Notes: generated from the sequence alone by a model not told the origin. Positions 1 to 8,484 are shown, counted from the stretch's first letter. The stretch: 31,869 bases of DNA from Nitrososphaerales archaeon (GCA_030043455.1 JASHXQ010000261.1:1-31869), one strand, 5' to 3'. A program made the numbers and translations.

Positions 1-2
1 TT

Positions 3-236
3 GGAACAGATCGTCGGCCGAGATGGCATCTTCGCAGACTATACAACGCGATGAACGTGCACCGGCAAGAGCAACACATGACTTGGGCAGAAGTGGCACA
101 AACTCTTGGGTGTACGCCCAATCAGTTAACAGGACTTCAGAAAGCGGGTTACGCGACCAACATGAAACTCGCTATGCGGATCGTCCAGTGGCTCGGGCGA
201 CCGGCAGCCGATTTTATTTACAATGCCCGATGGTAA
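3..236 (+). CDS. XRE-type helix-turn-helix protein, 5' end outside window
   Basis: The reading frame is open from the first bases of the window, so the start lies to the left; an internal ATG at 51 would give only 61 residues. The visible part resembles small Cro/C1 (XRE) DNA-binding domains: a helix with a run of charged residues, then TWAEVAQTLGC (helix 2), TPNQLTGLQKAG (recognition helix region), and a closing helix with the family-typical VQWLGRPAADFIY. Such proteins bind operators as dimers. Nothing else of its operon is in the window. The HTH assignment is from pattern only, and it could be the C-terminal domain of a larger protein. Confidence 0.6.
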   Translation, partial: GTDRRPRWHLRRLYNAMNVHRQEQHMTWAEVAQTLGCTPNQLTGLQKAGYATNMKLAMRIVQWLGRPAADFIYNARW

Positions 237-277
237 TGATCACCTACGTCTCATAGTTTTGTACCATTTAGAGCAAC

Positions 278-1009
278 TTAGAAGAGTCTCTGGCACAGGA
301 GCGCGATGGCGAAAACAAAAATTGTAAGAGTCAAGGCTTGAAGGGATTTTTCCGCGGGCGAGATCAGCTCGGTAGTGGTCACTTGGATCTCTTCCCCATT
401 TTCCAGCTTCAGGGCTTTGATGGGAGAAGCTACAGTTCGCCTTACGGATCTCGCCTGAAGACTCAGGGTTCTCTGCACATAGGTGAGAAGCCCGATAGCT
501 AGGGATGCGAGAACTGCCCCCACGCTAAATGATAGGGCGTTGACGAAGTATCCTGTGAGAAAGGGAAGCACTCCCCAGGAAATCGAAAAAACCAGCATAT
601 TGTGAAATCTTTTGTTGAATGCCTCTAGATTGTAAGCTAGTGCGAAGAACACTTCCGCCACGATGATTGGAAGCAAGAGGAATGACAGTGTCACAACATA
701 GTAAGTCCCTATCGCGGCTGCGAAAGCTAATGAGAGAAAACCAATCAAATAGAGCTTCTTTTTGGACAGCCGGGTTTTCAGAGGATTGCCCATCGTTTCA
801 TCCAGCGCGTGCGCCCCAATACCCAGCCCTAGAAAGAAAGCTACGACGACGGCGATAGAGCGTTCCGGGTGGATGACCGGTGCGAGTCCGATACCTACGA
901 TTACGTAGGACAGGTGCCAGAGAGTATAGGGTGGATGAAGGAGATTGGTGAGATCCGCGAAAGCTCCATGACCCGTGACCGTGTACCAGGCGGGTTTCTG
1001 GATCGTCAT
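278..1009 (-). CDS. Polytopic membrane protein, divergent UbiA-like
   Basis: A 243-residue, very hydrophobic protein with roughly seven membrane helices. The stretch AHALDETMGNPLKTR (about residues 66-80) lies where UbiA-type prenyltransferases carry their first Asp-rich loop, and its layout (acidic pair, G, basic residue) is reminiscent of it. The full NDxxDxxxD motif is absent, and the second loop (around YVQRTLSLQARSVRR) has no Asp cluster. The start ATG overlaps the stop of the upstream MenG/UbiE-like gene by four bases (ATGA), so translation is probably coupled. That pairing suggests a role in isoprenoid quinone synthesis or handling. The catalytic function is unproven, and it may be a non-catalytic relative or another membrane family. 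Confidence 0.6.
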   Translation of the reverse strand: MTIQKPAWYTVTGHGAFADLTNLLHPPYTLWHLSYVIVGIGLAPVIHPERSIAVVVAFFLGLGIGAHALDETMGNPLKTRLSKKKLYLIGFLSLAFAAAIGTYYVVTLSFLLLPIIVAEVFFALAYNLEAFNKRFHNMLVFSISWGVLPFLTGYFVNALSFSVGAVLASLAIGLLTYVQRTLSLQARSVRRTVASPIKALKLENGEEIQVTTTELISPAEKSLQALTLTIFVFAIALLCQRLF

Positions 1010-1782
1010 GTCTCCTTATACCCGGAAACTAGGGCGGTCACTCCATGGGTCATCCTCTTGATGTCGACTTTTCCCAGACCGGTTTTCTTCATGATCCCGG
1101 AGAGCTCTTCTGGAGTCTTCGATCGCTGAATGGATCCTGCAAGGTAAGAAAAGATACCGTTCCAGTGCCTCGAGATCATGAGCCCGAAGACTGGCAGGAT
1201 TCTGGAGGAGTAAAAATTGTAAAAGGGAGCGAAAATACTCCCGCGAGGCCTAGTGAAATCCATGGATATTACGGGACAGCCTGCCCTAACACACCTGCCC
1301 ATTTCACGGAAAGTGGCCGGGATACTGGAGACGTTCCGAGTCGCGAGACTGATCGTCGCGCAGTCAAATTCACCGGACCTCAAAGGCAGGTTCTCCGCTC
1401 TAGCCTGGATCAGATTGACGTCGAACTCCTTCTCCATTCCTTTGAGATGGTGGTTAGCTCTCACCAGCATCTCTCTTGTAACATCCACGCCCACTACCGT
1501 GTCACCCCGCGATGCGAATTGAAACGATACGAGCCCGGTCCCACAGGCGATATCCAGAACTCTTCCGCCCTTGGCAGGTAGGTCAGCCTTTTCTACTATG
1601 GAGTTCCGCCAGTAGTTGTCCCGGCCTAGACTTAGAATTTTTAAAAGAAAATCATACTCGCGGGGCCCCTCGGAAAATAAGTACATGACGAACTTGGCTT
1701 TTCGATCCGCCGAGCTGAGTTCGGTTTGCAGCTCAGCGTATTTTCTGGGAATACGCCTTACGCTTGGTGCAGCCACTTGCAA
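1006..1782 (-). CDS. MenG/UbiE-type quinone C-methyltransferase
   Basis: A 258-residue class I SAM-dependent methyltransferase of the UbiE/MenG family, which methylates the ring of demethylmenaquinone or a related prenylated quinone at the membrane. Visible features: the family-typical LSLGRDNYWRN around residue 50; SAM motif I VLDIACGTG at 75-83; acidic residue after the next strand (VVGVDVT); ARAENLPLRSGEFDCATIS; ATRNVSS in the place of the family RNV motif; and the late YLAGSI and MTHGVTALVSG segments. The start is TTG (GTG two codons on is an alternative). A TATA-like CATAAATT lies at 1814-1821 on this strand. The downstream UbiA-like gene overlaps by four bases. Confidence 0.85.
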   Translation of the reverse strand: MQVAAPSVRRIPRKYAELQTELSSADRKAKFVMYLFSEGPREYDFLLKILSLGRDNYWRNSIVEKADLPAKGGRVLDIACGTGLVSFQFASRGDTVVGVDVTREMLVRANHHLKGMEKEFDVNLIQARAENLPLRSGEFDCATISLATRNVSSIPATFREMGRCVRAGCPVISMDFTRPRGSIFAPFYNFYSSRILPVFGLMISRHWNGIFSYLAGSIQRSKTPEELSGIMKKTGLGKVDIKRMTHGVTALVSGYKET

Positions 1783-1813
1783 GAATGGTTGATTTCTGGG
1801 TGAGTTAGGGCTG

Positions 1814-1821
1814 AATTTATG
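1814..1821 (-). promoter_or_regulatory. TATA-like box for the MenG-type operon
   Basis: CATAAATT read on the minus strand, about 35 bases before the TTG start of the methyltransferase gene. Assigned by spacing and composition only. Confidence 0.35.
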
Positions 1822-1888
1822 GCTTGACCCGATTTTTCTCCTGCCAAGCGGCCCAGATCCCGAAGAATTTTGCAGAAGATAGTTATCT

Positions 1889-3385
1889 CTAGGCGGGAGG
1901 CGCTTCCGGCGTGTCTTCGCCTCGAACCGCTTTCTCGTAGGATCTCTCTACGAAATACTGCTCGTAGAGGGACACATGTTGATCTTCCAGGTTCATCAGA
2001 TACTCATGGACTCGCTGGGCAGCTTCTCTACCGGAGCCCATCGCCTTGACGACCAGAGTCTCGCCGGTGGTTACGTCCCCCGCGGCAAAAACTCCGGTCA
2101 TGGATGTCCTGAAATGATCGTCAATCGCAACGGAGTTCTTCCTTCCCGTTTTCAGTCCAGCACTTTTCTGAACGGAAGAATTGGGACCCCGCCCCACAGC
2201 CAGCAACACGGCAGAACAATTTACGGAATACTCGGCGCCTGGTACGGGTTCGGGGCTCCGTCTCCCGGTGGAATCGGGCTCGCCGAGCTGCATCGTATCC
2301 ATTAGCACCGAAACGAGTTTTCCGTTCTCGCCGGTGTATGCTCTGGGATCGGCGAGGAACTTGAACTGGATGCCTTCTTCCTTGGCCTCCTCCAGCATGA
2401 TTGCATCCGCCGGCATTTCTGTCTCGGTTCTGCGGTAAACGATCGTGACATTTCCTCCTGTGAGCCTGAGGGATGTCCGGGCTGCGTCAAGCGCAGAGTC
2501 CCCGCCGCCCACGACAATGATTTCGCTTCCTAGCTCATAGGTTGGATTTTTCAGATAGGCATCCACACCGTGAAGAAAAACATCTTCCAGGAACTGGTAA
2601 CCATCAAACACTCCCATCAGATCTATTCCGGGCGTATCCAGCTCCACGGGATCTTTCGCACCGGTGGCGATCAGCACGGCATCGGCTTGGTCCGAGAGAA
2701 GTTGAGAAAGAGTAACATCCTCCCCCACTTTGACTCCTGTTTGGATTTCGACTCCCCGTTGCCTGATCCGGTCCGCCTCGAATGTCAGTACGTCTTTTGG
2801 AAGATGGTAATCCGGGATTCCATACCAAGCGGTGCCCCCGATGGCGGGAAATTCTTCCAAGATTTTCACGGAATGACCGTAACGCTGCAAAAGAGCTCCG
2901 GCGGCAAGCCCACAGGGACCTGCACCAACAATGACCACCCGTTTTCCAGTTTTCGGGTTGGCAATGGGATCGGGTTGGTGGCTTTCTGCAGATTGCTCCC
3001 AATCCGACACGAATCTCTGGAGCATACCGATCGACACAGGTTGTCCCTCCCAGTGCATCACGCAGGCATCTTCGCAAAGGCCCTGAAGCTGCGGGCAGCA
3101 TCGAGCAGTCACTCCTAGAAGATCGTTGGTGTCGGAGATTCTGACAAAAGCCGTTCGGACATCTCCCCTCGAAACCGCTTCGCACATTCCACGCACGTCC
3201 ATCTGGACCGGACAAGCGTCAATGCAGACCGGTGTGCCACAGATCAGACAGCGCTTGGCTTCCTCCATGGCCTCCTCCAGAGTGTATGGTTGTTCGACCT
3301 CGGAGAAATCCTTCTTTCTTTTTTCTGGATCGGATTTAGGAAAGGGGAAGGGTCCTACCCTGTCCGGAGTTACTTGAGTGCTCAA
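1889..3385 (-). CDS. GltD/NfnB-type NAD(P)H oxidoreductase
   Basis: A 498-residue flavoprotein of the glutamate synthase small-subunit family (GltD, NfnB, SudA, dihydropyrimidine dehydrogenase N-terminus). The N-terminal Fe-S domain has C46-x2-C49-x4-C54-x3-C58 followed by P, and a second set C96, C97, C104, C108, enough for two clusters. A GxGxxG FAD site follows (VIVGAGPCG, about 151-159), then an NAD(P)H site IIVVGGGDSALDAA (289-302) and the closing FAD motif GVFAAGDVTTG near 435. The start is TTG, preceded by a good ribosome site (GAGGAGAT, about 7 bases away). No glutamate synthase large subunit and no NfnA-like partner is in the window, so substrate and partner are open; ferredoxin:NADPH exchange or glutamate synthesis with a distant subunit are both possible. 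Confidence 0.88.
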   Translation of the reverse strand: MSTQVTPDRVGPFPFPKSDPEKRKKDFSEVEQPYTLEEAMEEAKRCLICGTPVCIDACPVQMDVRGMCEAVSRGDVRTAFVRISDTNDLLGVTARCCPQLQGLCEDACVMHWEGQPVSIGMLQRFVSDWEQSAESHQPDPIANPKTGKRVVIVGAGPCGLAAGALLQRYGHSVKILEEFPAIGGTAWYGIPDYHLPKDVLTFEADRIRQRGVEIQTGVKVGEDVTLSQLLSDQADAVLIATGAKDPVELDTPGIDLMGVFDGYQFLEDVFLHGVDAYLKNPTYELGSEIIVVGGGDSALDAARTSLRLTGGNVTIVYRRTETEMPADAIMLEEAKEEGIQFKFLADPRAYTGENGKLVSVLMDTMQLGEPDSTGRRSPEPVPGAEYSVNCSAVLLAVGRGPNSSVQKSAGLKTGRKNSVAIDDHFRTSMTGVFAAGDVTTGETLVVKAMGSGREAAQRVHEYLMNLEDQHVSLYEQYFVERSYEKAVRGEDTPEAPPA

Positions 3386-3423
3386 CTGTTAATCTCCTCT
3401 TTAATTACCACTAGGATGCAGGT

Positions 3424-3954
3424 TCAACCAGTCGAATAAAGTAGATACGAGGCTGCGGATAATGGAAGACCAATCTCCGCCAATTCCTCATCCAAGAAGA
3501 CTTCGTGCCCTAAACTTCCGAGACCATCAAGCCTTCCCACTTCTACGCCCCGATGTTTGTTCAGTTGTTCACGGGTCATACGGTCTATTTCGTCCACACT
3601 TTGATAGGGGAGGTGATCCAAACGGGAGATGTATTTCAGTCCGTGGAGGTGTCCCCGCATCGACTTGCCCTGCGGCAAACTCTTGAAAAGGTAAATTTTT
3701 CCATTGTAGAAAAAACAACCAGATTTTATTTCCAGAATCGATTTCCCTGTATCATCGTAGACTGAAGTTGAGAAGGGGGAGATGGTTCCGTTGACTCTGG
3801 GATCGAGATACAAAACGCGATGAGTACCGTCCTCATATTTCAGAACCGTCCGCAGCTCTCTAGGGATTTTATCCAAATAGGCCGTGAGTCTCCCAGAGTG
3901 CTTAATTTCCGCCTCGTTTGGATCGCCGGTCCTTGTGATGACGTACTCCTCCAA
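3424..3954 (-). CDS. Unknown protein, 176 residues
   Basis: I do not recognise a family. The soluble 176-residue protein has an N-terminal half rich in short strand-like segments (LRTVLKYEDGTHRVLYLDPRV, GKIYLFKSLP) and a helical charged C-terminal half (SVDEIDRMTREQLNKHRG). There is no signal peptide and no membrane helix. The only usable in-frame start after the upstream stop is TTG at 3954. It lies 38 bases upstream of the GltD-like gene on the same strand, so the two may be co-transcribed, and it is divergent from the GH15 gene. Normal codon use and plausible folding segments make it a likely real gene. Confidence 0.6.
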   Translation of the reverse strand: MEEYVITRTGDPNEAEIKHSGRLTAYLDKIPRELRTVLKYEDGTHRVLYLDPRVNGTISPFSTSVYDDTGKSILEIKSGCFFYNGKIYLFKSLPQGKSMRGHLHGLKYISRLDHLPYQSVDEIDRMTREQLNKHRGVEVGRLDGLGSLGHEVFLDEELAEIGLPLSAASYLLYSTG

Positions 3955-4073
3955 ATTTTCCCCGGAAATCTCTTCGGCCGATCTTCTGCATTAAAGTTTC
4001 ATGAAAGGATTAACAGAAAAGTCTTCGAGTGACGGCACGTCAACCACCTCAGTTAAAAGGGAAATTTGTAGTC

Positions 4074-4082
4074 GTATTTTAC
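4074..4082 (+). promoter_or_regulatory. TATA-like box for the GH15 gene
   Basis: GTATTTTAC about 30 bases before the GTG at 4109, the spacing expected for a leaderless archaeal transcript. This is the main reason for choosing that start over ATG 4001. Confidence 0.4.
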
Positions 4083-4108
4083 TCTACTTGAGTTCGGAAA
4101 CTGCGACC

Positions 4109-6004
4109 GTGAGAGATCGCGTCAAGAGGATCAATCGTTCTGATCTTTTTTCTTACAAGCCAATTTCAGACTACGGATTGATCGGGGACATGATCACCTG
4201 TGCACTGGTGGGGATGGACGGCTCGATCGACTGGCTCTGCATCCCAAGGTTCGATTCTCCCAGCGTTTTTGGTGCGATTCTTGACGCGCAGAAGGGTGGA
4301 CGATTTCGGATTTCCCCGGCGGCTGACTCATTCGACAGCTCGCAGGCCTACGAACCTCTAACCAATATTTTGCAGACTAGCTTTACCGTAAATTCTTCCA
4401 GAGCGATCCTGACCGATTTCATGCCCTGCTTCGAAGTGGGAGGCACTCTGGTTTCCGCGGGCGAGCTGCATCGAAGAGTGGAGTGCGTCGAAGGCAAGAT
4501 GCAACTCGAAGCCTACTATGAACCACGACCGGGATATGGAATCCAAGTTCCGGATATCGAACCAGTGAAGAATGTCGGCTATGCTTACTCTTCGTCAAGC
4601 AATCCAGATCAGAGCTTCACCCTTCTGACCCGGTTCGAATTCACAGAGGTGGACAAGGGCACGATTGTTTCCTCGTTCGAATTGAGCGCCGGAGAAAGAA
4701 TAGAATTCGTCCTCCGGGAAGGTGCGGGCAGGGTGCATCAAATGATCGATTATCGTACCGAGACTAAACTGAGAGAAACGCAAGAGTACTGGAAGAAATG
4801 GATCGCAAAATGTCAGTGCAAGGGCAAATGGAGCGATCAGGTGCTGCGCTCCGCCCTAGTGCTCAAGCTTCTCGTTTACTCTCCCACTGGCGCGATCCTC
4901 GCCGCCCCCACTACCTCTCTGCCGGAAGAAACCGGGGGCAGCAGAAATTGGGATTATCGTTTCTCCTGGATCCGGGATTCTTCGTTTGTGATCTGGGCTT
5001 TTCACTCTCTGGGACTTTCCGAAGAAGCCAACAGTTACTTGGACTGGTTGCTCTCGGCGTTCTGTCTAACCATAGATAACATTCAACCGATGCTGGGAAT
5101 AAATGGGGAGCGTGTTTTGATCGAAAAGGCTCTGGATCAACTATCGGGTTACAAAGGATCGTCTCCAGTGAGAATAGGCAATGACGCTTGGAGGCAGTTC
5201 CAGCTGGATCTGTACGGGATTTTTATCGACGCGCTTTACTTCTCTCACAAACACGTACGTGACGTGGATCGCAAAATCTTCGATTATCTGGTTACACCGA
5301 TGATTATGGAGTTAGAGGAGATCTGGACCAACCCAGACTGCGGCATCTGGGAGGTGCGCTCGGAGAAAAAGCAGTTTGTGTATTCCAAGATGTGGGCCTG
5401 GGTTGGAGTGGATCGTGCGCTGAAAATTGCAAGTGAGCGAGGTTACACAGAAAACCTGAACAGGTGGTCGACTTTGAGAGAAAAAATCCGGGAAGAAATT
5501 TTCTCCAAGGGATATGACGAGGGACTGCAAAGTTTCGTAAGATCTTACGGCTCAAAAGAACTCGATGCGGCCAACCTGCTCATGCCTCAAGTCCGGTTCA
5601 TCGCAGCGAGCGATCCGAAAATGAACTCCACGATCAATGCCACGATGAAAGGTCTGCTTACCGAGGGGAAGTTCGTCTACCGGTATCTTGGGGAAGACGG
5701 ACTTCCGGGGAAAGAAGGAGCGTTTCTCATTTGCAGCTTCTGGTTGGTTAACTGCCTGACGGCCGCCGGTAGGCTGGAAGAGGCTGAAAAAATCTTGGAT
5801 TCGGTATCCGGCTACGCAAATCATCTTGGGCTTTTCTCCGAAGAGGTGGATCCAGATACCGGTGAGCTTCTGGGGAATTTCCCGCAGGCGTTTACTCACA
5901 TGGGCTTCATTTCTGCTGCGGTGAATCTGAGCAAAGCACTCGAAAAGGCTCAAGAAATCAATGGAGCTAGGAATGGAGAACGCTCAGACCGTAAGACTGG
6001 ATAA
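4109..6004 (+). CDS. Glycoside hydrolase family 15 (glucoamylase/trehalase-like)
   Basis: A 631-residue inverting alpha-glucoside hydrolase of family GH15, which in archaea covers glucoamylases, glucodextranases and trehalases. The N-terminal beta-sandwich domain opens with ISDYGLIGD and DGSIDWLCIPRFDSPSVF, both family hallmarks. The (alpha/alpha)6 catalytic domain shows GGSRNWDYRFSWIRDSSF (near 4940-4990), the general acid Glu in CGIWEVRS (near 5345) and the general base Glu in LFSEEVDPDTG (near 5840), followed by FPQAFTHMGFI. There is no signal peptide, so it probably works in the cytoplasm on glycogen-like glucan or trehalose; which one cannot be told. GTG 4109 matches an upstream TATA-like box; an ATG at 4001 in the same frame would add 36 poorly conserved-looking residues. 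The 3' end overlaps a small minus-strand ORF. Confidence 0.9.
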   Translation: MRDRVKRINRSDLFSYKPISDYGLIGDMITCALVGMDGSIDWLCIPRFDSPSVFGAILDAQKGGRFRISPAADSFDSSQAYEPLTNILQTSFTVNSSRAILTDFMPCFEVGGTLVSAGELHRRVECVEGKMQLEAYYEPRPGYGIQVPDIEPVKNVGYAYSSSSNPDQSFTLLTRFEFTEVDKGTIVSSFELSAGERIEFVLREGAGRVHQMIDYRTETKLRETQEYWKKWIAKCQCKGKWSDQVLRSALVLKLLVYSPTGAILAAPTTSLPEETGGSRNWDYRFSWIRDSSFVIWAFHSLGLSEEANSYLDWLLSAFCLTIDNIQPMLGINGERVLIEKALDQLSGYKGSSPVRIGNDAWRQFQLDLYGIFIDALYFSHKHVRDVDRKIFDYLVTPMIMELEEIWTNPDCGIWEVRSEKKQFVYSKMWAWVGVDRALKIASERGYTENLNRWSTLREKIREEIFSKGYDEGLQSFVRSYGSKELDAANLLMPQVRFIAASDPKMNSTINATMKGLLTEGKFVYRYLGEDGLPGKEGAFLICSFWLVNCLTAAGRLEEAEKILDSVSGYANHLGLFSEEVDPDTGELLGNFPQAFTHMGFISAAVNLSKALEKAQEINGARNGERSDRKTG

Positions 6005-6113
6005 TCTCTAGGATCTTGGGCCATAAAGAGTAGAGCTCGTAAAGCACCCCCGCCCAGAGGAGGATGGAAATTCCCCAGACGGAGAGGAATTTCCGAGAGG
6101 GTAGGATGCTCAC
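5967..6113 (-). CDS. Small single-helix membrane protein, 48 residues
   Basis: A short frame starting with GTG that overlaps the TGA stop of the aldo/keto reductase gene (bases GTGA), so it could be translated by coupling. The product starts MSILPSRKFL, has one strongly hydrophobic helix (VWGISILLWAGVLYELY) and an amphipathic end with aromatic residues. Positive charge before the helix fits a cytoplasmic N-terminus. Its last 38 bases lie antisense to the 3' end of the GH15 gene. No family is recognised. Support is the coupled start, the clear helix and normal codon choice; a chance frame is still possible. Confidence 0.45.
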   Translation of the reverse strand: MSILPSRKFLSVWGISILLWAGVLYELYSLWPKILEIIQSYGLSVLHS

Positions 6114-7069
6114 TGCGCCACTTCTTTCGGAAGATCCTCGGGCAAGTAGTTTATCTTAGTCTCTTGAGAAATTTCGTTGATCTCCGCAATCTCCTGATTG
6201 GTCAGCTGGAAGTCGACCGACATGATGTTTTCTCTGGCCTGCGCCGGATTCTTGACGCCCGGGATCGGAATGACGATGGGGTTGGAGGTAAGCCAGTTCA
6301 AGGCCACTTGGGTAACGGTGCACATGTGATTCTTGGCAATCTTTGCCAGCACCCCGACGACCTTTTCAATCTGCATCATGTTTTGAAGATTGAACAGGAC
6401 GTTTTCCACCCGGACGTCCCCGGTGGGAATGTTCTTTGAGCTGTATTTTCCGGAAAGCGCCCCCTGTGCGATGGGACTCCACGCGAGGATCACAATGTTC
6501 TCCCTCCTACAGTACGGCAGCACTTCTTCTTCGATGTTCCGCTGCAGGATATTGTACCGCAATTGGTTGGATACGATGTCTGTATGAGATAGATAGGATC
6601 TGGCTTCTTCCAGATCTCTTACCGTGAAATTGCTCACCCCGATCGCTCTAATTTTTCCTTCGAGGTACAACTTTTCCAAAGCCTTGAAAGTCTCCTTCAG
6701 GGGAATCTGTTCCCACGGATCCGGCCAGTGCACTTGGTACAGATCGATCTGATTCACTCCCAGTCTCCGCAGGCTCCCCTCCGCCGCCCTCTGGAGCTCA
6801 TCGTATCGCAAGTGAGCCGCAGCAACCTTGGTAGCAATAACGAATTTGTCCCGCCCCAACAGAGCCAGGGCCCGGCCAAGTACTTTTTCACTCCTGCCCC
6901 CTCCATAGACCTCAGCAGTATCGACCAGATTCACTCCGAGATCTCTCGCAACTTCCACTGCCTTAACTACGTCATCATCGTTCCCGTGCCACTCGTCGCT
7001 TGCCTGCCAGACGCCGATACCGATTTGAGAAACCTTGATCTCACTCTTACCGAGGTTTATGGTCTTCAT
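6110..7069 (-). CDS. Aldo/keto reductase
   Basis: A 319-residue NAD(P)H-dependent aldo/keto reductase, a TIM barrel that reduces aldehydes or ketones in the cytoplasm. The catalytic tetrad is visible: D50 and Y55 in VDTAEVYGGGRSE, K81 in VIATKV, H114 in LYQVHWPDPW. Further family marks are IGVSNF, the NQLRYNILQR substrate region and IPIPGVKNPAQARENI for cofactor binding. The ATG at 7069 is chosen because homology begins there (MKTINLG). A longer frame to ATG 7174 overlaps the upstream gene's stop as ATGA but would add 35 residues unlike the family. The natural substrate is unknown. It sits between the ACT/V4R-like gene and the small membrane ORF on the same strand. Confidence 0.88.
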   Translation of the reverse strand: MKTINLGKSEIKVSQIGIGVWQASDEWHGNDDDVVKAVEVARDLGVNLVDTAEVYGGGRSEKVLGRALALLGRDKFVIATKVAAAHLRYDELQRAAEGSLRRLGVNQIDLYQVHWPDPWEQIPLKETFKALEKLYLEGKIRAIGVSNFTVRDLEEARSYLSHTDIVSNQLRYNILQRNIEEEVLPYCRRENIVILAWSPIAQGALSGKYSSKNIPTGDVRVENVLFNLQNMMQIEKVVGVLAKIAKNHMCTVTQVALNWLTSNPIVIPIPGVKNPAQARENIMSVDFQLTNQEIAEINEISQETKINYLPEDLPKEVAQ

Positions 7070-7170
7070 GATACCCCGGAGGATGGAGGGTACGATTGTA
7101 AATTTGTCGGGAAGGAGTTTCGGTCGAAGAATAAGATCGAAGCTATTGCTATATCGGAATCCGGTATATG

Positions 7171-8484
7171 TCATTCGAGGAAGCTTGAGTCGTCAAAGTA
7201 GGAATCCTCTTCGCCCATCGCCTTTCTGATCGCTTTCGTCAATTCGGATTCTTCCTCTTCTTCGCGGCGCTTGGTCGCCTTTTTGAGTAGCTTTCCCTCT
7301 GGGATTTTGACGGAGCTCTGGGGGATAGACTTCAATTCCTGTTCGACCTTATCGAGGACCTTGGTCGCAGTCTCCGCTAGATTCGCTTCCTCTTTCTTTC
7401 GATCCACCTCCTTGGATCGCTCTGGTTCCGCGTACCTTACGATGACCGGAGGCGTAGCAACTTCTTTGGGAATTTCGGCGTAACTTATCTTCCCACCAAT
7501 CCAGCCCTCGCTTTCATAATTTTTGAGAACTTGGTTTAAGGTCGCGGAAGAAGATGCAGACATCGTGGGAACGGGTGTCTCAGCTTTGGTTTCCCCGTCG
7601 ATCGAACTTATCACCTTCTCTATTTCCTCGAGTGCCCTGATCTTCGCTTGGTTCTGCTGCGAGAGGGGTTTGCTCTGGACATTTCGTTTGTCAAGGAGCG
7701 CGACGAAAAGTCGATTTGGACCCGGATCGTAGAGGTCTTCCACGACCGTGGTCTCGCGATTTTGAAAAGCTTCGATTAAACCTATCACGATCCCGTGGAT
7801 GAAGTGATTCCCTCTCGCATCGCCCTTTTCAGAAAGGGGTGGGTCTCGCACGATTGCTTGGAGTGAGTTTCCGTCGGAATCGAGGAAGCTGAAGCGCCCC
7901 AAACCGGCTACTTTCAGGTATTCGAGAACATTATCATAGACTATTTTTTCCGGTAGGCTGCTGGATAGTTTCATTCTGATCTGTCGGACCACATCCACGG
8001 CGTAAACTCGTCCCACCTCTGTGAGTACCTCCTTTTGATCCGGAGTTTTCAACTCCCGCTCAAGAAGAAAAGTGATCGATGCATCCAGAGCGATAACGCG
8101 GTTGTCCAGAAGAGTTACGGGAAAGGAAAAGCCATCAAAGATGCGATTGTCCATCCGAATCGAACGTGCCGTTCGCACGAACTTTAGCAGTCGTAATTCA
8201 ACTATCAGGCCATCAGGAGTAATATCCGCATTGCGCATGTCGCAGGTTAAGCAGACTACAAATTCTCGTTGGGCATCGTCGGTATAGCCCCACTGAGAGA
8301 GAATTTTCACTCTATGTTTCAGGAAAACGCTCAAGACTTGCCCCTCTCCAGATGTGCGCCTCTCGTCCCTTCCGGAGATCAGGAAGGCAAACTTCTTGGG
8401 ATCCCCCACCGTTGTCTGACCCAGTCGGTAGGGGTAGTAGTCAGGATTCGACGCGGACTGATCTCGTTGTTGTGCTGGAACCAT
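7171..8484 (-). CDS. Two-domain protein (possible ACT/V4R-like) with charged tail
   Basis: A 437-residue soluble protein. Residues about 30-170 contain an alternating strand/helix region with IFDGFSFPVTLLDNRVIALDA, and residues 150-270 (VGRVYAVDVVRQIRMKL, then YLKVAGLGRFSFLDSDGNSLQ) resemble the layout of archaeal proteins joining an ACT-like domain to a V4R (4-vinyl reductase, small-molecule-binding) domain. This is a weak, shape-level match. Residues from about 280 on are low in structure, rich in S/T/P and then in K/E (KKATKRREEEEESELTKAIRKAMG), likely a flexible linker and a charged helix. Such proteins tend to be regulatory or sensory, but no activity can be assigned here. A palindromic TATA-like box lies about 100 bases upstream. 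Confidence 0.7.
   Translation of the reverse strand: MVPAQQRDQSASNPDYYPYRLGQTTVGDPKKFAFLISGRDERRTSGEGQVLSVFLKHRVKILSQWGYTDDAQREFVVCLTCDMRNADITPDGLIVELRLLKFVRTARSIRMDNRIFDGFSFPVTLLDNRVIALDASITFLLERELKTPDQKEVLTEVGRVYAVDVVRQIRMKLSSSLPEKIVYDNVLEYLKVAGLGRFSFLDSDGNSLQAIVRDPPLSEKGDARGNHFIHGIVIGLIEAFQNRETTVVEDLYDPGPNRLFVALLDKRNVQSKPLSQQNQAKIRALEEIEKVISSIDGETKAETPVPTMSASSSATLNQVLKNYESEGWIGGKISYAEIPKEVATPPVIVRYAEPERSKEVDRKKEEANLAETATKVLDKVEQELKSIPQSSVKIPEGKLLKKATKRREEEEESELTKAIRKAMGEEDSYFDDSSFLE

Noticed and set aside
2604..3215. 203-residue minus-strand frame inside the GltD-like gene
   Set aside because: Same strand but other frame than a gene with full motifs; Arg/Ser/Cys-rich shadow translation.
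6110..7174. Longer aldo/keto reductase starting at 7174 with an ATGA overlap
   Set aside because: The extra 35 residues do not fit the family, and the MKTINLG start at 7069 does; the overlap may be chance.
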